From assembly GCA_011947345.1 (NCBI GenBank), contig JAAVTG010001008.1:434001-498000 (forward strand): a stretch of DNA of 64,000 bases, in the 5' to 3' direction. The first letter of the stretch is position 1. Every line of letters begins with the position of its first letter. Shown piece by piece: positions 34,317 through 47,949 of the stretch. Made by a program: the position numbers and the translations under genes. Source of the DNA: Phytophthora quininea. Its lineage: Eukaryota > Oomycota > Peronosporomycetes > Peronosporales > Peronosporaceae. The notes beneath the pieces were generated by a model. That model ran no database searches. It saw nothing but the letters and a program-made list of their open reading frames with translations, and had not been told where the DNA came from.

Positions 34317-34856
34317 TACGTATTCTTCAAGGGGCTTGACTCAAGGCAGAGCAGTACAAACCTGGTCGGGTTAGACGCATTCCTGTACAAACGTACATGT
34401 ATTATGATGCGTCATGCCAGCGAGCCCCCACGTGATTTTAGCATGTTCGTTCGAGATCGGGTCTTAAGTACTAGTAGACGAAGGACAACATCAACTACTG
34501 CGTACTAGTAGATCTATCGCTTATAAACTCTGCTGGTGGAGTTCCATGAAGAAGTACTCGATCTTGAATGGAGACATCCGGCACTGCGGCCGTCTGAGTT
34601 GACGCGAAGCTGCGGTATCATAATCTCTTCTCGCTTACCAGCAGTGTTCACGGGGCGCTTTTGCCCATCTTGAAGTCAATCATCCGGCTACCTGTTGTTC
34701 CCTGACCTTGACAAAGCCTTCTTTGTGCGTCTCCAATCCCGAGAGCTGTCCGCGCGATGGGAATACTCCTGCTCGACGATTTTGATGTCCGAGCGATTAA
34801 CTGCTGCTTTCCACTTTCGTTTGTGCTTCGCGGGTGAGAACGACTTGGAATTTACC
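34317..34856. other. Intergenic region before GH30 gene
   Basis: About 540 bases with no supported gene. A frame open upstream of the GH30 ATG (from 34695) is not needed, because the signal peptide begins at 34857. Confidence 0.4.
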
Positions 34857-36361
34857 ATGTTTTCGATCCGATCTCTCGCAGCCTCGGTCTTCGCCTGCAC
34901 TCTGCTGTCAGCCCAAATTGACGCCGCCGACTACACGGTCAAGACGACTGCTACCACGACTCGCTTGGATTCCTGGGAAGGATGGGGCACCTCGCTCTGC
35001 TGGTGGGCCAACGTCTTCGGTGAGCGCAAGGACGTCGCCGACGCTCTCTTCACGCTGAATGACACCGTGACGGTCGACGGTCTCGTGGCGGGGGTCCCCG
35101 GTCTTGGCTTCAACATCGCCCGCTACAACATTGGCGGCTCGAGCAGTAATGTCGTCGACGACAGCGGCACCGAACGGGCCATGAAGACGTCCGAGAACAT
35201 GCCGGCCTTCAAATTCATGGAGAGCTTCTGGCTCGACTGGATGAGCAAGGACCCGGCCAGCAAGAGCTGGAACTGGGATGCGGACGCCAAGCAGCGTGCC
35301 ATGCTAACCCTGTCCGTCGAACGCGGCGCCGACATCTTGGAAGCGTTCTCGAACTCGCCGCCGTGGTGGATGAACAACAACTACGCCACTGCCGGTGGCG
35401 ACGACGGCAAGAAGGACAACCTGCAGGAGTGGAACCACGACGAGTTTGTGCTGTATCTGGCTACCGTGGTGGCCCACGCCAAGACTGCTTGGGGCATCAA
35501 CTTTGACTACCTCGAGCCGTTCAATGAGCCTTCGGAGACCTGGTGGGAGTACCCTGGTAAACAGGAAGGCTGTCACTTCTCCTATGATACGCAGAACACA
35601 ATTCTGACGCTACTGCGGGCCCAACTTGACACTCTTGACCTGAAGGATGTGGCCATCGCAACTTCAGACGAAAACTCGGTCACGGAGGCCTTGAGCACTC
35701 TCACCGCCATGTCCTCCAAACCCGACGTGATGGGGACATTCGCCAAGGTCAACACACACGGCTACGAGGGCCTCGAAGCGTACCGCGGTCCTGACCGTGG
35801 CGCGTTGAAAGACCTCGTGATCAAGTCGACTAAGAAGCTCTGGGACTCTGAATACGGTGAGAACGATGCCACAGGAGCCACCATGGCCGAGTCGATCGCC
35901 CTGGACATCAACGAGTTGGGAGTGTCCGCCTTCGTGTACTGGCAGGCCCTGGATAGCGGTGCGTGGGGCCTTTTGCAGGCCAACCCGGGCGACAACTGGC
36001 TCGGTGAGCCGAACCCTAAGTACTACGTGATGGCTCAGTACTCTCGCCACATCCGCCCGGGCATGGCCCTCCTCGCCACCGACGACGCCAAGACCGTCAT
36101 GGCCTACGACGCCGCCAAAAGGTGCTGGTGCTGGTGACGGTGAACTCTGGAGACGCGGCGACGATCACGTTCGACCTGGCGAGTTTTGCGACGGTGAAGG
36201 GTCCGATCACTTCCTGGACCACGGAGACGAGCGGCAAGGGAGCGCTGTACAAGTCTGGTACGATCGACTTGTCGGGCACGTCGTTCGCTGCAGCTTTCCC
36301 AGCAGCTTCGGTCATGACGTTCCAGATCGAGGGAGTGGATGTCCTAGCGCCGGCCACTTAA
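34857..36361 (+). CDS. Secreted glycoside hydrolase family 30 enzyme
   Basis: The ATG at 34857 gives a signal peptide (MFSIRSLAASVFACTLLSAQ, cleavage near IDAAD). The catalytic barrel has GWGTSLCWWANVFGE, GFNIARYNIGGSS, EAFSNSPPWWMNN, the acid/base Glu in EPFNEPSETWWEY, and the nucleophile Glu in LWDSEYGEND. These are GH30 features; the closest functional group by pattern is endo-beta-1,6-galactanase, but the substrate is inferred. A -1 shift in the A4 run at 36117-36120 separates the barrel from the C-terminal beta-domain (KVLVLVTVNSGDAATITFDL). Read through, the protein is about 500 residues and complete. As a secreted wall-acting enzyme it could serve nutrition or host contact. Confidence 0.85.
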
Positions 36362-36544
36362 GTCATTGTTTATTTAGTTGCTGAGTCGTGGGCGTTCTCG
36401 CTCGCTGCTAGAATAATCACGTCTGCTTGGTCAGAGCAGCGACTTTGTCTTGTTGCTTCTTGTTCCTGGCTCCTCGGTTCTTCATGATCTCGTCACATTG
36501 ATCATGAATGCACTCACAATGTAAGTGTCAAGCTTGCAGCATCT

Positions 36545-37519
36545 TCAGTCCAAGTACACCACGTCTCGAATCGTCTTGTTCAGCACGTCGGCCCACTGGG
36601 TCATCCTATCCAGCATGTCCTGAAGACGTGGCTCGGAAATTGGGAACTGCGGACGGTGCAGCTTCAGCAACACCACACGCCGCATCGTAACAACCAGCTC
36701 TCCATCTTCCTCTCTGGTGGTCAATACAATCGCACCCGAAGTATCTTTGCGAACTCGCTGCGTCGGAACGTACGGGCGTCGCTTGTCTTCGTTAATAAAG
36801 TCCACTGTGAAAACTCCACAAGGCCCTTCTTCACCTTCGTCTTCATCCCCGTCGTACAGCCGTTGGAAGTCACGACATTGCCTTCCGCCGTGATACCGCT
36901 CTCGTTCGTCGCGACAAAATGTGTATCGGAGGACGTCATCTAGCGTGTCGTAGTCATCCCTAAGCATGAGGTGGCCTAGTCGCTCCGTCACAATGATCTC
37001 CATGTTGGAAGCGTAAAAGGACACGGTGTCAAACACTTGTTGCAGCGACTCCACGCCGCGGAAATGCACTATTTCGTATCGAATGCAGCACAGATCTTCA
37101 CCCGCAGTCTCAAACTTGTGCTCCGAGAAGTGCATCTTGTTCGGGTCTTCAAACTCCGTTTTTGACAAGACGAATTCCAGCGCAGTTTGCAGCTTGTCTT
37201 CCCGTATCGACAGCAATATCTCCCGTCGTTGCTTCCAGTCTGCTGACAAGCAGATTCGACTGCAGAGAGGGTAGAACTGTCCAAGTTGCAAGTCCGTAAG
37301 AGCCGCCTGCATCTTGGCAACTCGAAGCTGCTACGTCCGCATGGCGTTCATCAGTCTGGCATGCTCGTTGACAAGAGGAAGCAGTACTGGATCATGTTGC
37401 AGATGCAAACCAGGCGGCAGGTCTCGCTTCTGGAGCGTCGTCACTCCAGATTGCAGCAGTGCGATCTCCTGTTCCAGCAGCGCCTTCTTGCGGAGCCTTC
37501 GTCTCTTCTTGGCCACCAT
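36545..37519 (-). pseudogene. M96-like copy 5, intronless and broken
   Basis: It begins [20 protein letters not shown] at 37519, with the basic block joined directly to the coil where relatives have intron 1. The coil joins directly to the globular part (KMQAALTDLQLGQFYPL) where relatives have intron 2. A TAG at 37331-37333 sits just before QLRVAKMQ. Two compensating frame changes surround the stretch SDTHFVATNESGITAEGNVV (36.82-36.94 kb). The end DVLNKTIRDVVYLD matches the family. The precise absence of both introns suggests a retrocopy or intron loss; the stop plus shifts suggest decay. Confidence 0.75.
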
Positions 37520-37563
37520 CCAGGTATTCCCGATCAGAGTGCAATCGGATTGTTGGGAGGCAA

Positions 37564-38719
37564 ATGAGTGCTGGAAGAACGTTGAGGATGCATCTGCGCA
37601 GCCGGAAGCGCGACTTTGCGTCTGCTGCTAGTGGAACTGCCAGTTCTCCAGCTGCAGCGTCACCCAAGAAGCGAGTCACTAAACCTTCTGCAGCTAAAGT
37701 GGTGGCCCCGACCAGTTCGACGTTCCCAGTGTTGACTGCGCTGAAAGAACGCGCTACGAAGGACAAGAACGACGATAGACTCCTGCTGCAGTACAAGACG
37801 CTGGTGCCAGCCAAGCTCATCCGACGGTACAAGCGGTTCCTCGCGGACGTCGTGCTGCTGAATAAGGAGACCGAGAAGGCTGACGATGACACAGAAGAGG
37901 AGGAAGACGTGGTGACAATTTACTGCCCGAACACGGGGCCGATGGTGGGGCTGCTGGACGAACCGAACGCTCACGTGCAGTTGTCCAAGAGCGACGACCC
38001 GAAGCGGAAGTACGCCTACACGCTCGAGATGATCCAGATCCATGTAAGGAAGCGTGTTGGCTTGAGAAGCTGGGAAGAGGTTGGTTAACATTTGGTGACT
38101 GTGCTTTGTTAGAACGGAGAGCAGCGACCTGTGTGGGTCGGCGTGCACTCGACGTCTGCTAACCGCATGGTGGAGCAGGCGCTCGAGTCGCGCTGGTTGT
38201 CCGAGCTGGGTGACTACGACACGATCCGACGCGAGGTCAAGTTCGCCAAGAACAGTCGCGTGGACTTTGTCCTGACGACACACGCAGAGGACGGCAGCGT
38301 CGCGCACGAGAAGTACGTGGAGGTGAAGAGCGTCACGCTGGCTCTGGAAGACGGCGACACAAACTCGCGCTGCGCTGTGTTTCCAGACACGGTGTCCACG
38401 CGCGCGAGAAGCACGTGATGGAGCTGACGGAGCTGCTCGAGACCAAGGCAAAGACGACGAAAGACCATCCAGACGACTCGAAAGAGACCTCGACGGCTAA
38501 GGTGAGCGGCGCCATCGTCTTTTGGTGCAGCGCGACGACTGCCACGAGTTCGCGCCGTCGGTCCAGCACGACAAGAAGTTTGCCGAGCTCTGTGGCATCG
38601 CGGCCAAGCGCGGCATCCAACTACTGGCCTACGGCTGTGCATTAGAACCTGACGAGCAGAACAGCTCTGGCGCTGTGCATCTATTGGGTCCGCTTCCATT
38701 GCAGCAGACCAGCGTTTGA
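37564..38719 (+). CDS. SfsA-family protein
   Basis: Exons 37564-38043 and 38113-38719 with a 69-bp GT-AG intron. The N-terminus is basic and Ser/Ala-rich, possibly an organelle presequence. From about residue 80 the match to bacterial SfsA is clear: [91 protein letters not shown]. The nuclease-like core Asp/Glu-x-Lys is present in VDFVL and YVEVK. Two -1 shifts, near 38392 and in the T4 run at 38520-38523, must be crossed to reach VMELTELL and [14 protein letters not shown]. SfsA is mainly prokaryotic and its biochemical role is unsettled. It starts 45 bp from the divergent M96-like copy 5. Confidence 0.85.
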
Positions 38720-39025
38720 CTGAATTGGTTGCACTTGCACTTCGCCGGTCGCACCAATGTATCCATTTCGCTTAAATACGGATCTGGCTCTTCCTTATGA
38801 ACATCTGGTGGTCGCTCCATCGTGGCGTAAGGACGAGGCAGATCTCGAGTCGAGTCCCGCGTGACTTGCGTTGAGTATGGCCCACCTGCTGTTGCCGCTC
38901 CCGTGCGCTGCTCCCTGCTGGCCGATGATCATGCAAAGCCCTGAACTGGCCAATTGCCGAGCGAAGGAATTGCGCCATTGACCGGCTGGCCTACCAGACG
39001 AGAAGCGAGAAGCAGCGCGCCGTTA
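38720..39025. other. Intergenic region before hAT element
   Basis: About 306 bases; no supported gene. Confidence 0.4.
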
Positions 39026-39033
39026 CTTGTCGA

Positions 39034-40470
39034 CAGGCATGCTCTATCGGGGCATTATGCACATAAAAAGCCAAAAACCCTTTTGAAACTCTCCAGGAGT
39101 GCCCATTTTGCCGCTCGGATTCTAGGCTGTTGAAGGAGTTCTCCAGCCAACATTTGCTGTTACCTACATACCGACACGTTGGGAGTTGATACACGATGCA
39201 TGCCACTTTCTGTTGAAGAACTACGTTCGTCTTGGGATTCTCCAAGACGAAAAGGCTAACACGAAATCGAGTGACGCATGGTGGTTGTGCCTATTTGTGG
39301 TCTGCAAGTTGACCGAGAAGATCCGCGCCTGCTTTCGCAAGCTGCAGTATAAAACGGTTACTATGCGCGAACAATACGCTGCTCTGAATGAACTCCACTT
39401 ATCACTGGCGTTGAAATTTGAAAGCGAAATGACGAAGGTGAGCCAACTGTCGATTCACCAAAGGTCTCTGAGCATTAACCGTGATGCTGCCTTCACTCAA
39501 GAGACCTTTTCGACAAGATTGCCACGGGACACCACAATGTTCATACATGCCGTCAAGGAGCTGAAGTGGGTTTCGCTGGCATGGCTCTGGACCAACCAAA
39601 CATCCACGAGCATCAAGATGGCGAAGAGGCTTTGGAAGTTTCAGCGCATCTGGCGGACATGGTAGACGAAGATACCCCGAGTTTCCACGAGGATGAAGAC
39701 ATACCACAACTCAATGAAGTAAATGAACCGACTGAATCCCAGCAATCAACGAGTCAGCAAGACTTGGTGGAAGCTGTTACTACAGCTCAGACCGTGATGA
39801 TCGACGGAATTACCGATATCAAGCTCGATATTGCAGCAGAAGCCCGCGATGCGCCTCCAACGAGGTCGATTGACATCGTGAAGTGTACGGATGGAGCGTT
39901 CCGTCGTCTGCTGATCGCTCATTCAGCAAAATTGCAAGAATACCTAGGTGAATCGGCAACCGAGGAGATCTGGAGCCAGCGCAAGAACCTGATCCACGAA
40001 TACAAGCTAAAGCGTGATGTTTGCATAAAGGTGAAGGATCAAGGTGATCTGTCGCTTGAAGACGCGTGGGCTAAAGTCGAACCTTGTGGTGAATTTGGAG
40101 CGCTCATCGAATTTGCTGTTGGTCTCGCAAGTATTGCTCCAGGAACCCATACTGTGGAAGGGGATTTCAGTACGCTAAACGGTGTAGCTGGTCCACAGAA
40201 GAACTGCAAGCGCGTCAATACTTCGAAGTCATGGAGCTGGCAGACAGATTGGAGTCAAGCAAGAAGGTTATAGCACAACAGTGAGTTTCTGATCCAACAG
40301 AGCGTACGTAGGCTAACCTCACGTACATTTCCATGCGTAAGCTAGTGCCCTTTAGGGTTTTCTGGCAATTCAATACATTTCCTGTGCAATGCCCCTTTGA
40401 AGTTTCCCAACTCTGCCCATTTTACATCAAATCCCATCGACTTTCAAAATGCCCCGTTTGAGCATGCCTG
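39034..40470 (+). mobile_element. Complete hAT-type DNA transposon with 8-bp target duplication
   Basis: The 1437-bp element is bounded by imperfect terminal inverted repeats. The left end starts CAGGCATGCTCTATCGGGG and the right end, reversed, starts CAGGCATGCTCAAACGGGG, about 22 of 25 bases equal. Both sides are flanked by the direct 8-bp repeat CTTGTCGA (39026-39033 and 40471-40478). An 8-bp duplication and CAG-type ends are hallmarks of hAT elements, and the internal frame agrees. The right end lies about 150 bp upstream of the PH-type gene at 40625. Confidence 0.92.
39186..40273 (+). pseudogene. hAT transposase remnant
   Basis: Two plus-strand frames overlap with a -1 shift near 39570. 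The first has a WWLCLFVVCKLTEKIRACF stretch. The second ends with EFAVGLASIAPGTHTVEGDF followed by STLNG, resembling the C-terminal dimerisation region of oomycete hAT/RNase H-like transposases. The product is far shorter than a typical hAT transposase (usually over 600 residues) and the N-terminal zinc finger is not seen, so the element is probably internally deleted and not autonomous. Confidence 0.7.
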
Positions 40471-40624
40471 CTTGTCGAGGAAACGACTGACGGGCAGGCT
40501 CACGTGGACGGCAGGAACGCGCGTAACTCGGGACATTGCACCACGGCCATTAAGTACACGACCCCCAAGAGCGCAGAGACCTCTTGGCAACAGCGTATCG
40601 AGCTCAAAAGCCCTATAGTCAAGG

Positions 40625-41265
40625 ATGTACAGGGAGGGATACCTCGTCAAGTGCGGCCGCGGCGCCTACGACCCACCGGTAAGGAAGCAACGTGCAAGCA
40701 CCTTTAAGGGAGACGAAGATGCTAACATTTCTATCTGCAGCAATTGCTGTGGTGTGTGTTTGAGGACGGAGTGGTCAAGTACTACTCGGAAAGAGACGGC
40801 ATGGTCGTTGGCGAGCTGGAGATGGCAGGACACGTCACCAAAGTGCGCGTGGAGAGAGCCGTGGCGGGCAAGTTCCCACACCGATTCACCGTGTCAGCGG
40901 CTGAGGTGGTGCGCGTGGAAGGCCGCAGGATGAAGCTCGGAGAGGCCAAAGTGACCGAGTTCGCGGCGCCGACCAACGACCTGATGAAGGAGTGGGCCAA
41001 CTCGCTGCATCTGTGGCGACGAATGAACTGGAAGGAGAATGTCAAGTTCTTTGAGACCTCGAGCGAGATCTCCCATGAGGACGAACGGAAGACGCTGGAG
41101 CTGCAGATGCACGCGCTCAAGACGGTGAGAGGACGCTCCATCTCAGGCGCCAAGTTCAGGAAACCCTTTGTCAGCATCATGCACGGCCAGCCGTCCCCTT
41201 CGATCAAGAAGCTGCGCCAAATGATCATGCACACAGGCAACACGGCCTGCACCAGCACCGCATAG
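40625..41265 (+). CDS. Short PH-domain-like protein
   Basis: Exons 40625-40678 and 40741-41265 (GT-AG intron, 62 bp), 192 residues. The first exon codes MYREGYLVKCGRGAYDPP, the usual first strand of a PH domain; the second continues QLLWCVFEDGVVKYYSERDG and ends the domain with LMKEWANSLHLWRRMNW, which holds the conserved Trp in the last helix. A basic C-terminal tail follows. It probably binds lipid or protein at membranes. The hAT insertion at 39034-40470 now occupies most of its upstream region. Confidence 0.72.
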
Positions 41266-41440
41266 AGTGCAGTGCTTTTTATCAGTTTTTGAAGCAGAGC
41301 TGGGCCTGAGCTCCTGCAAGTTGTTATTATGCGACTCGACTCATCGTGGTGTCTTAGAAGGTCGATTTTGTGTGTATGAATACGATGCGATTATTATGAA
41401 GCTTTGCCGCTGTTACTTGTACGCCGTCGACCAGGTCGAG

Positions 41441-42630
41441 TCACGACGCTGCGTACAGTATCCCACGAAGGCTTTTAACCATCACGTCTGCCCACTCCAT
41501 CATGCCCTCATGGAATTCTTGTACAGCTACTTCTGGAAGAGGAAACTGGGGTGGTAAAACTTCCAAAAGGTGGCGCGCCGCATCGTCACAACCAGCTCGT
41601 CTTCGGGATCACCACTCGTCCTTGTTTCGTTATCGTTTGTCGACATTCTCTTCGCGGTCAATACGACCGCACCTGACGCATCTCGTCGTGCTCGTTGGTC
41701 TGAAATGTAGGGGTGTAGCTCGTCTTCATCAACTGAATCGACAGCTACGACTGCACATGTTTCTCCTCCCCATTCGTCCTCACTCTCGTCAAATATGCGT
41801 CGGTAGGTCACAACGTTGCCCTCAGTTATGATGCCGCTGCTGTGGTTTGTCGAGATGAAGCGAGTGTTGATCGCCCTGCCATCTGCAGTATCGTAGTCAT
41901 CCCGCAGCGTGATCTGGCCCAACTGCTCGGAAATGACAATTTCCATGTTGGTCAGGAAGAACCACAAGGCCTCGAACACTTGCTGAAGCGAGGCGACGCC
42001 AGGAAAATGCACGGTTTCGTAGCGAACACAGCACAGATCTCCTTCGTCCGTCTCAAACTTATGCTCCGAGAACTGCGGCGTGCTAGGGTCATCGTTGCCT
42101 GATTGAGCCATGACGAAATCCAACGCGCTCCGCAGCTTTTGCTCCCGAATTGCTAGGAGTGTAGTACGCCGTTGGTGCCAATCCTTGCTCAAATGAATTT
42201 TGCTGTAAAGCGGATAGAAGTGTTGGTCGATCTGCGAAAACATGAATGTAAGTTTGCTGTCGGGTCGAATACGCGTGTTTCCTTACCAGGCATCGCGATA
42301 GAGCTGACTGCATCTTGGCGACACGGAGCTGCTGCGCGTGCAAGGCGTACAAAAGACCTGCGCGACTCTCGAAGGACGGAAGCAAGAGCGAGTCCCTCAG
42401 CAGCGCCTGCTCCTGAGAGAGCCCTCGAGTTTCTAGTACAGCCACAGCAGACTCGAGTAGACGGATCTCCTCACTGAATACTTCCTGCATTATAACACCA
42501 TGAGTGAGTCTGAGGCAAAGGAAGTTTCCGGCAATTACGGCACCTTCCGCTGGGCATGGGTACGCTTGCGCTTCTTCTCCGTCTTCATATTGCTATGCCT
42601 TCGGTCAGGGTGCACGCCTCCACTTTGCAT
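41441..42630 (-). CDS. M96-like family protein, copy 6
   Basis: Exons on minus: 42630-42544, 42484-42287 and 42231-41441. Exon 1 ends TEKKRKRTHAQRK. Exon 2 is 198 nt, as in copies 4 and 7, with AQQLRVAKMQSALSRCL. Exon 3 has HFYPLYSKIHLSKDWHQRR, LCCVRYETVHFPGV, ISEQLGQITLRDDYDT and VVTMRRATFWKF. The frame breaks in the G4/C4 run at 41548-41551. Restoring one base gives HPQFPLPEVAVQEFHEGMM and the normal family end ADVMVKSLRGILYAAS, stopping at 41441. Probably intact. Confidence 0.72.
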
Positions 42631-42780
42631 CGTAGCGAGGAAATTGAGCACTGCGACGCATGAAGGCAACTGCCTTACAAACATTCTCCTTGTGCTGAGT
42701 GTGGCCCTGGCCAATCGGACTCTATGCTCTCATAGAAAGAGCAACACATACGATGCGAAGATGAAGTTGTTGTCGTTCCA

Positions 42781-45060
<2,280 letters not shown>

Positions 45061-45257
45061 CCCCAGCACTGACGTTGCGCGCCAGACCATCACTCTGATT
45101 CGAAATTTTATCCAATCAACAGCATTCAAGGTTTTTCGTCCTCCGAGGTTTTTACTGTCACTGCCGCCGCGCTGACACGTAGCGGGCAGGCAGTCACTCG
45201 TTAATCGCATCACTCGCAGGTTGTTCCGTCGGACACTCCCGTATTCCCACCGAGACC

Positions 45258-45974
45258 ATGCTGACAGACCTACAACTCGTGGCGATTGCTGTGACGGCGG
45301 TGACGCTGGTGCTGCTGGCCATGGCGGCGCGCGTGCTGCTCCCGAAGAAGACGGACGAGATCGACGAAAGTCTGCAGGCCATGATCAACGGCTTTGACTT
45401 TGCGCTGCCCGAGGAGGTGGAGCAGTACCACAAGGGCAAGGAGGAGCACCCGGACGATAAGGAGAAGTGCTTCCAGCTGCTGTTCCGCCGCGCTGTGGCG
45501 GACATTCCGTTGATCCGCAAGATCCAGTCCGAGAGCTCGGGCATCCAGCGCCTCAAGAAGAACGACATCCTCAAGGACGGGTCTTTCCTCAGCTACAAGT
45601 TGGCCGAGGAGATGATCAACGACGAAATCAACGACGTGCGTCGGGAATCCGAGGAGCTCAAGCCTGGTACGGCCAAGTGTTGCTACGGTGTATTAGTGGC
45701 GATTGAGAACTAATGCTTGTCATTTTGTGGTTGTGCTGCTGCAGGCGAGGGCTGGCCGGACAAGATCTTCCCTCAGGCGGTGCAGTTTATGAACCAGATC
45801 GCAGAGCAGCAAATGGCGGCACAACGCAAGGCGGCGGAGGCACAGATGAAGGCCATGCAGGCAGCACGGGCCAAGGCCATGGCACAAGCAGAGGCTGCCG
45901 AGGCTGCTGTGAAGAACATTGAGGCGCAGGTAGCGGCGAAGGAAGGCGAAGAGAGTCTGCGGAAGAGGAAGTAG
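45258..45974 (+). CDS. Sec66-like subunit of the ER translocon
   Basis: Exons 45258-45666 and 45745-45974, 212 residues. An N-terminal membrane helix (LVAIAVTAVTLVLLAMAARV) is followed by the Sec66/Sec71 pattern: CFQLLFRRAVADIPLIRKIQ, RLKKNDILKDGS, EEMINDEINDVRRESEELKP and, after the intron, GWPDKIFPQAVQFMNQ. The Ala/Gln-rich helical tail is as in fungal Sec66. The family works with Sec62/Sec63 in post-translational import. It shares a roughly 200-bp divergent promoter with katanin. Confidence 0.8.
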
Positions 45975-46098
45975 AGGCGATGCCTTGTTAGCAGCCTCCA
46001 TGTAAAATGCCTCGTTTTGCTCGATCGTTGCTGCTACGCTTGGTCAATTTGTGTGATAGAAAGTTTCGTTTGATCAATGGCATCTTTATTCCCTTCAT

Positions 46099-47861
46099 TT
46101 ACAGTGTGTCTGCTGCTGCTAGAGCCGCTGCTTGGAGCACTCGATCAACACTGGCGATGTGTTGTAGCGTTGCACTCTGAAGCTCTTGGATAGCTGCAAG
46201 CGACAGCATCATGGACGGATCAATGCTGTCCGAGCTTACCAGAGGTTGTTTATGCTGTTGGTCGACAGGGGCTTTACTGTCATAGTACTTGGGTTTCTGC
46301 TGCTTACTGTTCATACCACAGCGCACATTAATTCGCTGCAGTTCCCGCGATACAACAGCTTGGGCTTCTTGCCGTTTGTGATGACGCTCCATGCGCTCCT
46401 CTTGTGAGGCAAAAGCCCAGTCACCGAATTCAAGAGCTTGGTATATGTAGGTTCGCTGATGCAATGGCGCCGACGACAGCGTTGTTTGGTTTGTGCTGCC
46501 ATCAGGGAGGAAGAACGAACAGCATTGTCCATCTCGATCTACCCGAAGAATCGTCCGGTCCGTGAAGACAACTCGCACGCGGCCGTCACGGAATGCCCGA
46601 AATCGCCCGCTGTCATTTTCCACTTCCTCAGCCAGTTCAATTTCATCGCTCTCGGGATGCAACAGCGGCTTTGTGTTGCCATCAATAGCGTATCTGAACG
46701 CTGAAAGCAAGTACTCCACGTGTTGACACAACTCGGGAACTGCGTCAGTGTTTTTGATATCAATTGCAGATGTAGGAGGGATTGTTTCACGTGTGAACTG
46801 ATGTCGGCGTCGACCGTTCTCGTCGTACCACGAGAAGAATCCATCGCATCCCGTTAGCAGTGAACGCTGGCGGCTCAACTGTATCTATTAGAAAGAAAGC
46901 ACAAACAAGTGAGTATCTGGAGAGGCAGGTCGGCGCGTGGTGTTTATCGTACCACAATGTCGGGCAAAGCAGTGCTTGGCTTGTGAGACACAAAGAACGA
47001 AGCTTCATCTCCTACAACTTCAGCCACAACTCGCCGGTACAGCATCTTCGACGGCAGGAAGATACCCGCAATACTTCAGCCAAATCCAATCCGCCTCCAA
47101 CAGCTACACCTGCTTGAGTCCCAGTGGTAGTGATCGCACAAAACGCTGGGCGTGCAGTAAATGCGCTGTTCCTCGGCAATTCGGACACAGCCACATTTGC
47201 ACCCGTCGTCTTTTCTAGTGCGACATATTCAATCTCCGCCTCTTCATCTTTATCCCGCGCCGCTTTCGCCGTTAGCAGTGTACACAGGAAGCTCAAAGTT
47301 GTCTGGCACTTGCTCCACACCGAACGACTGGTGCAGCGTCGTATAGTACGCATGACTGCTCTCATCGTCAACTTCGTCGTCCGATACCTTCACCTCCACG
47401 AGATAAAACAACTCTACGATTTTCCCGCTCGCATGAAGCCGAACTTTGGCTGCACCCTCTATTGACTGCATCTCGAAGCAGCCTTCCTCGGTATTAAACA
47501 GTCTTGACACCTGGAGCTTCTCGCTGTTTCTTGGATCAGGCCACCGCGCTCGAGGCTTCCGCATCCGACGCTGGTACCTCACGTCCTTGGGGTTCAGCAG
47601 TCGCAGATGCAGATACGGCTGCTTGGCTGTGAACCGGTTGCGTATGTTTACAGTGTCGACCACCAAAGCGCGATGACTGGAGAGCGCAGTAGGAGACAAA
47701 TGCCTCGAGCGTGTGCCATCGGGATGTAGATACGTGTATGTGTGACCTGAAGGTTCCAGCACAACGGTGTGCGTCTCGTGTGTGTTGCGCTGGTAGCTGC
47801 CGATCGTCGTGCCGTCCGCCAGCACCACGCAGCGACGGCGCTTCGTCCCCTTCGGCAGCAT
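46099..47861 (-). CDS. C5orf34-like protein (tentative)
   Basis: The N-terminal part starts at ATG 47861 with RRRCVVLADGTTIGSYQRNT, TYTYLHPDGTRSRHLSPTA; the C-terminal part has RFRAFRDGRVRVVFTDRTIL and CSFFLPDGSTNQTTL. The repeated 'F-x-DG' strand pattern and the ending resemble human C5orf34 (DUF4524 and DUF4520). Between them lie two frame changes (near 47260 and near 47050) and an intron with donor GTACGATAAA and acceptor CTAATAG joining LPDIV to IQLSRQRS. The match is by eye. Function unknown. Confidence 0.5.
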
Positions 47862-47949
47862 GTTTGCCAACTGAGCGGGCAGATTCAAATAAATGCATTG
47901 TGATGGGATACATGCATATTGAGGTTGGTATCAGGTGATCGTCAAGACG

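Noticed and set aside
38997..40480. Retroelement origin of the 39-40.5 kb insertion
   Set aside because: 8-bp target duplication, CAG-type terminal repeats and a hAT-like C-terminal motif identify a cut-and-paste element.
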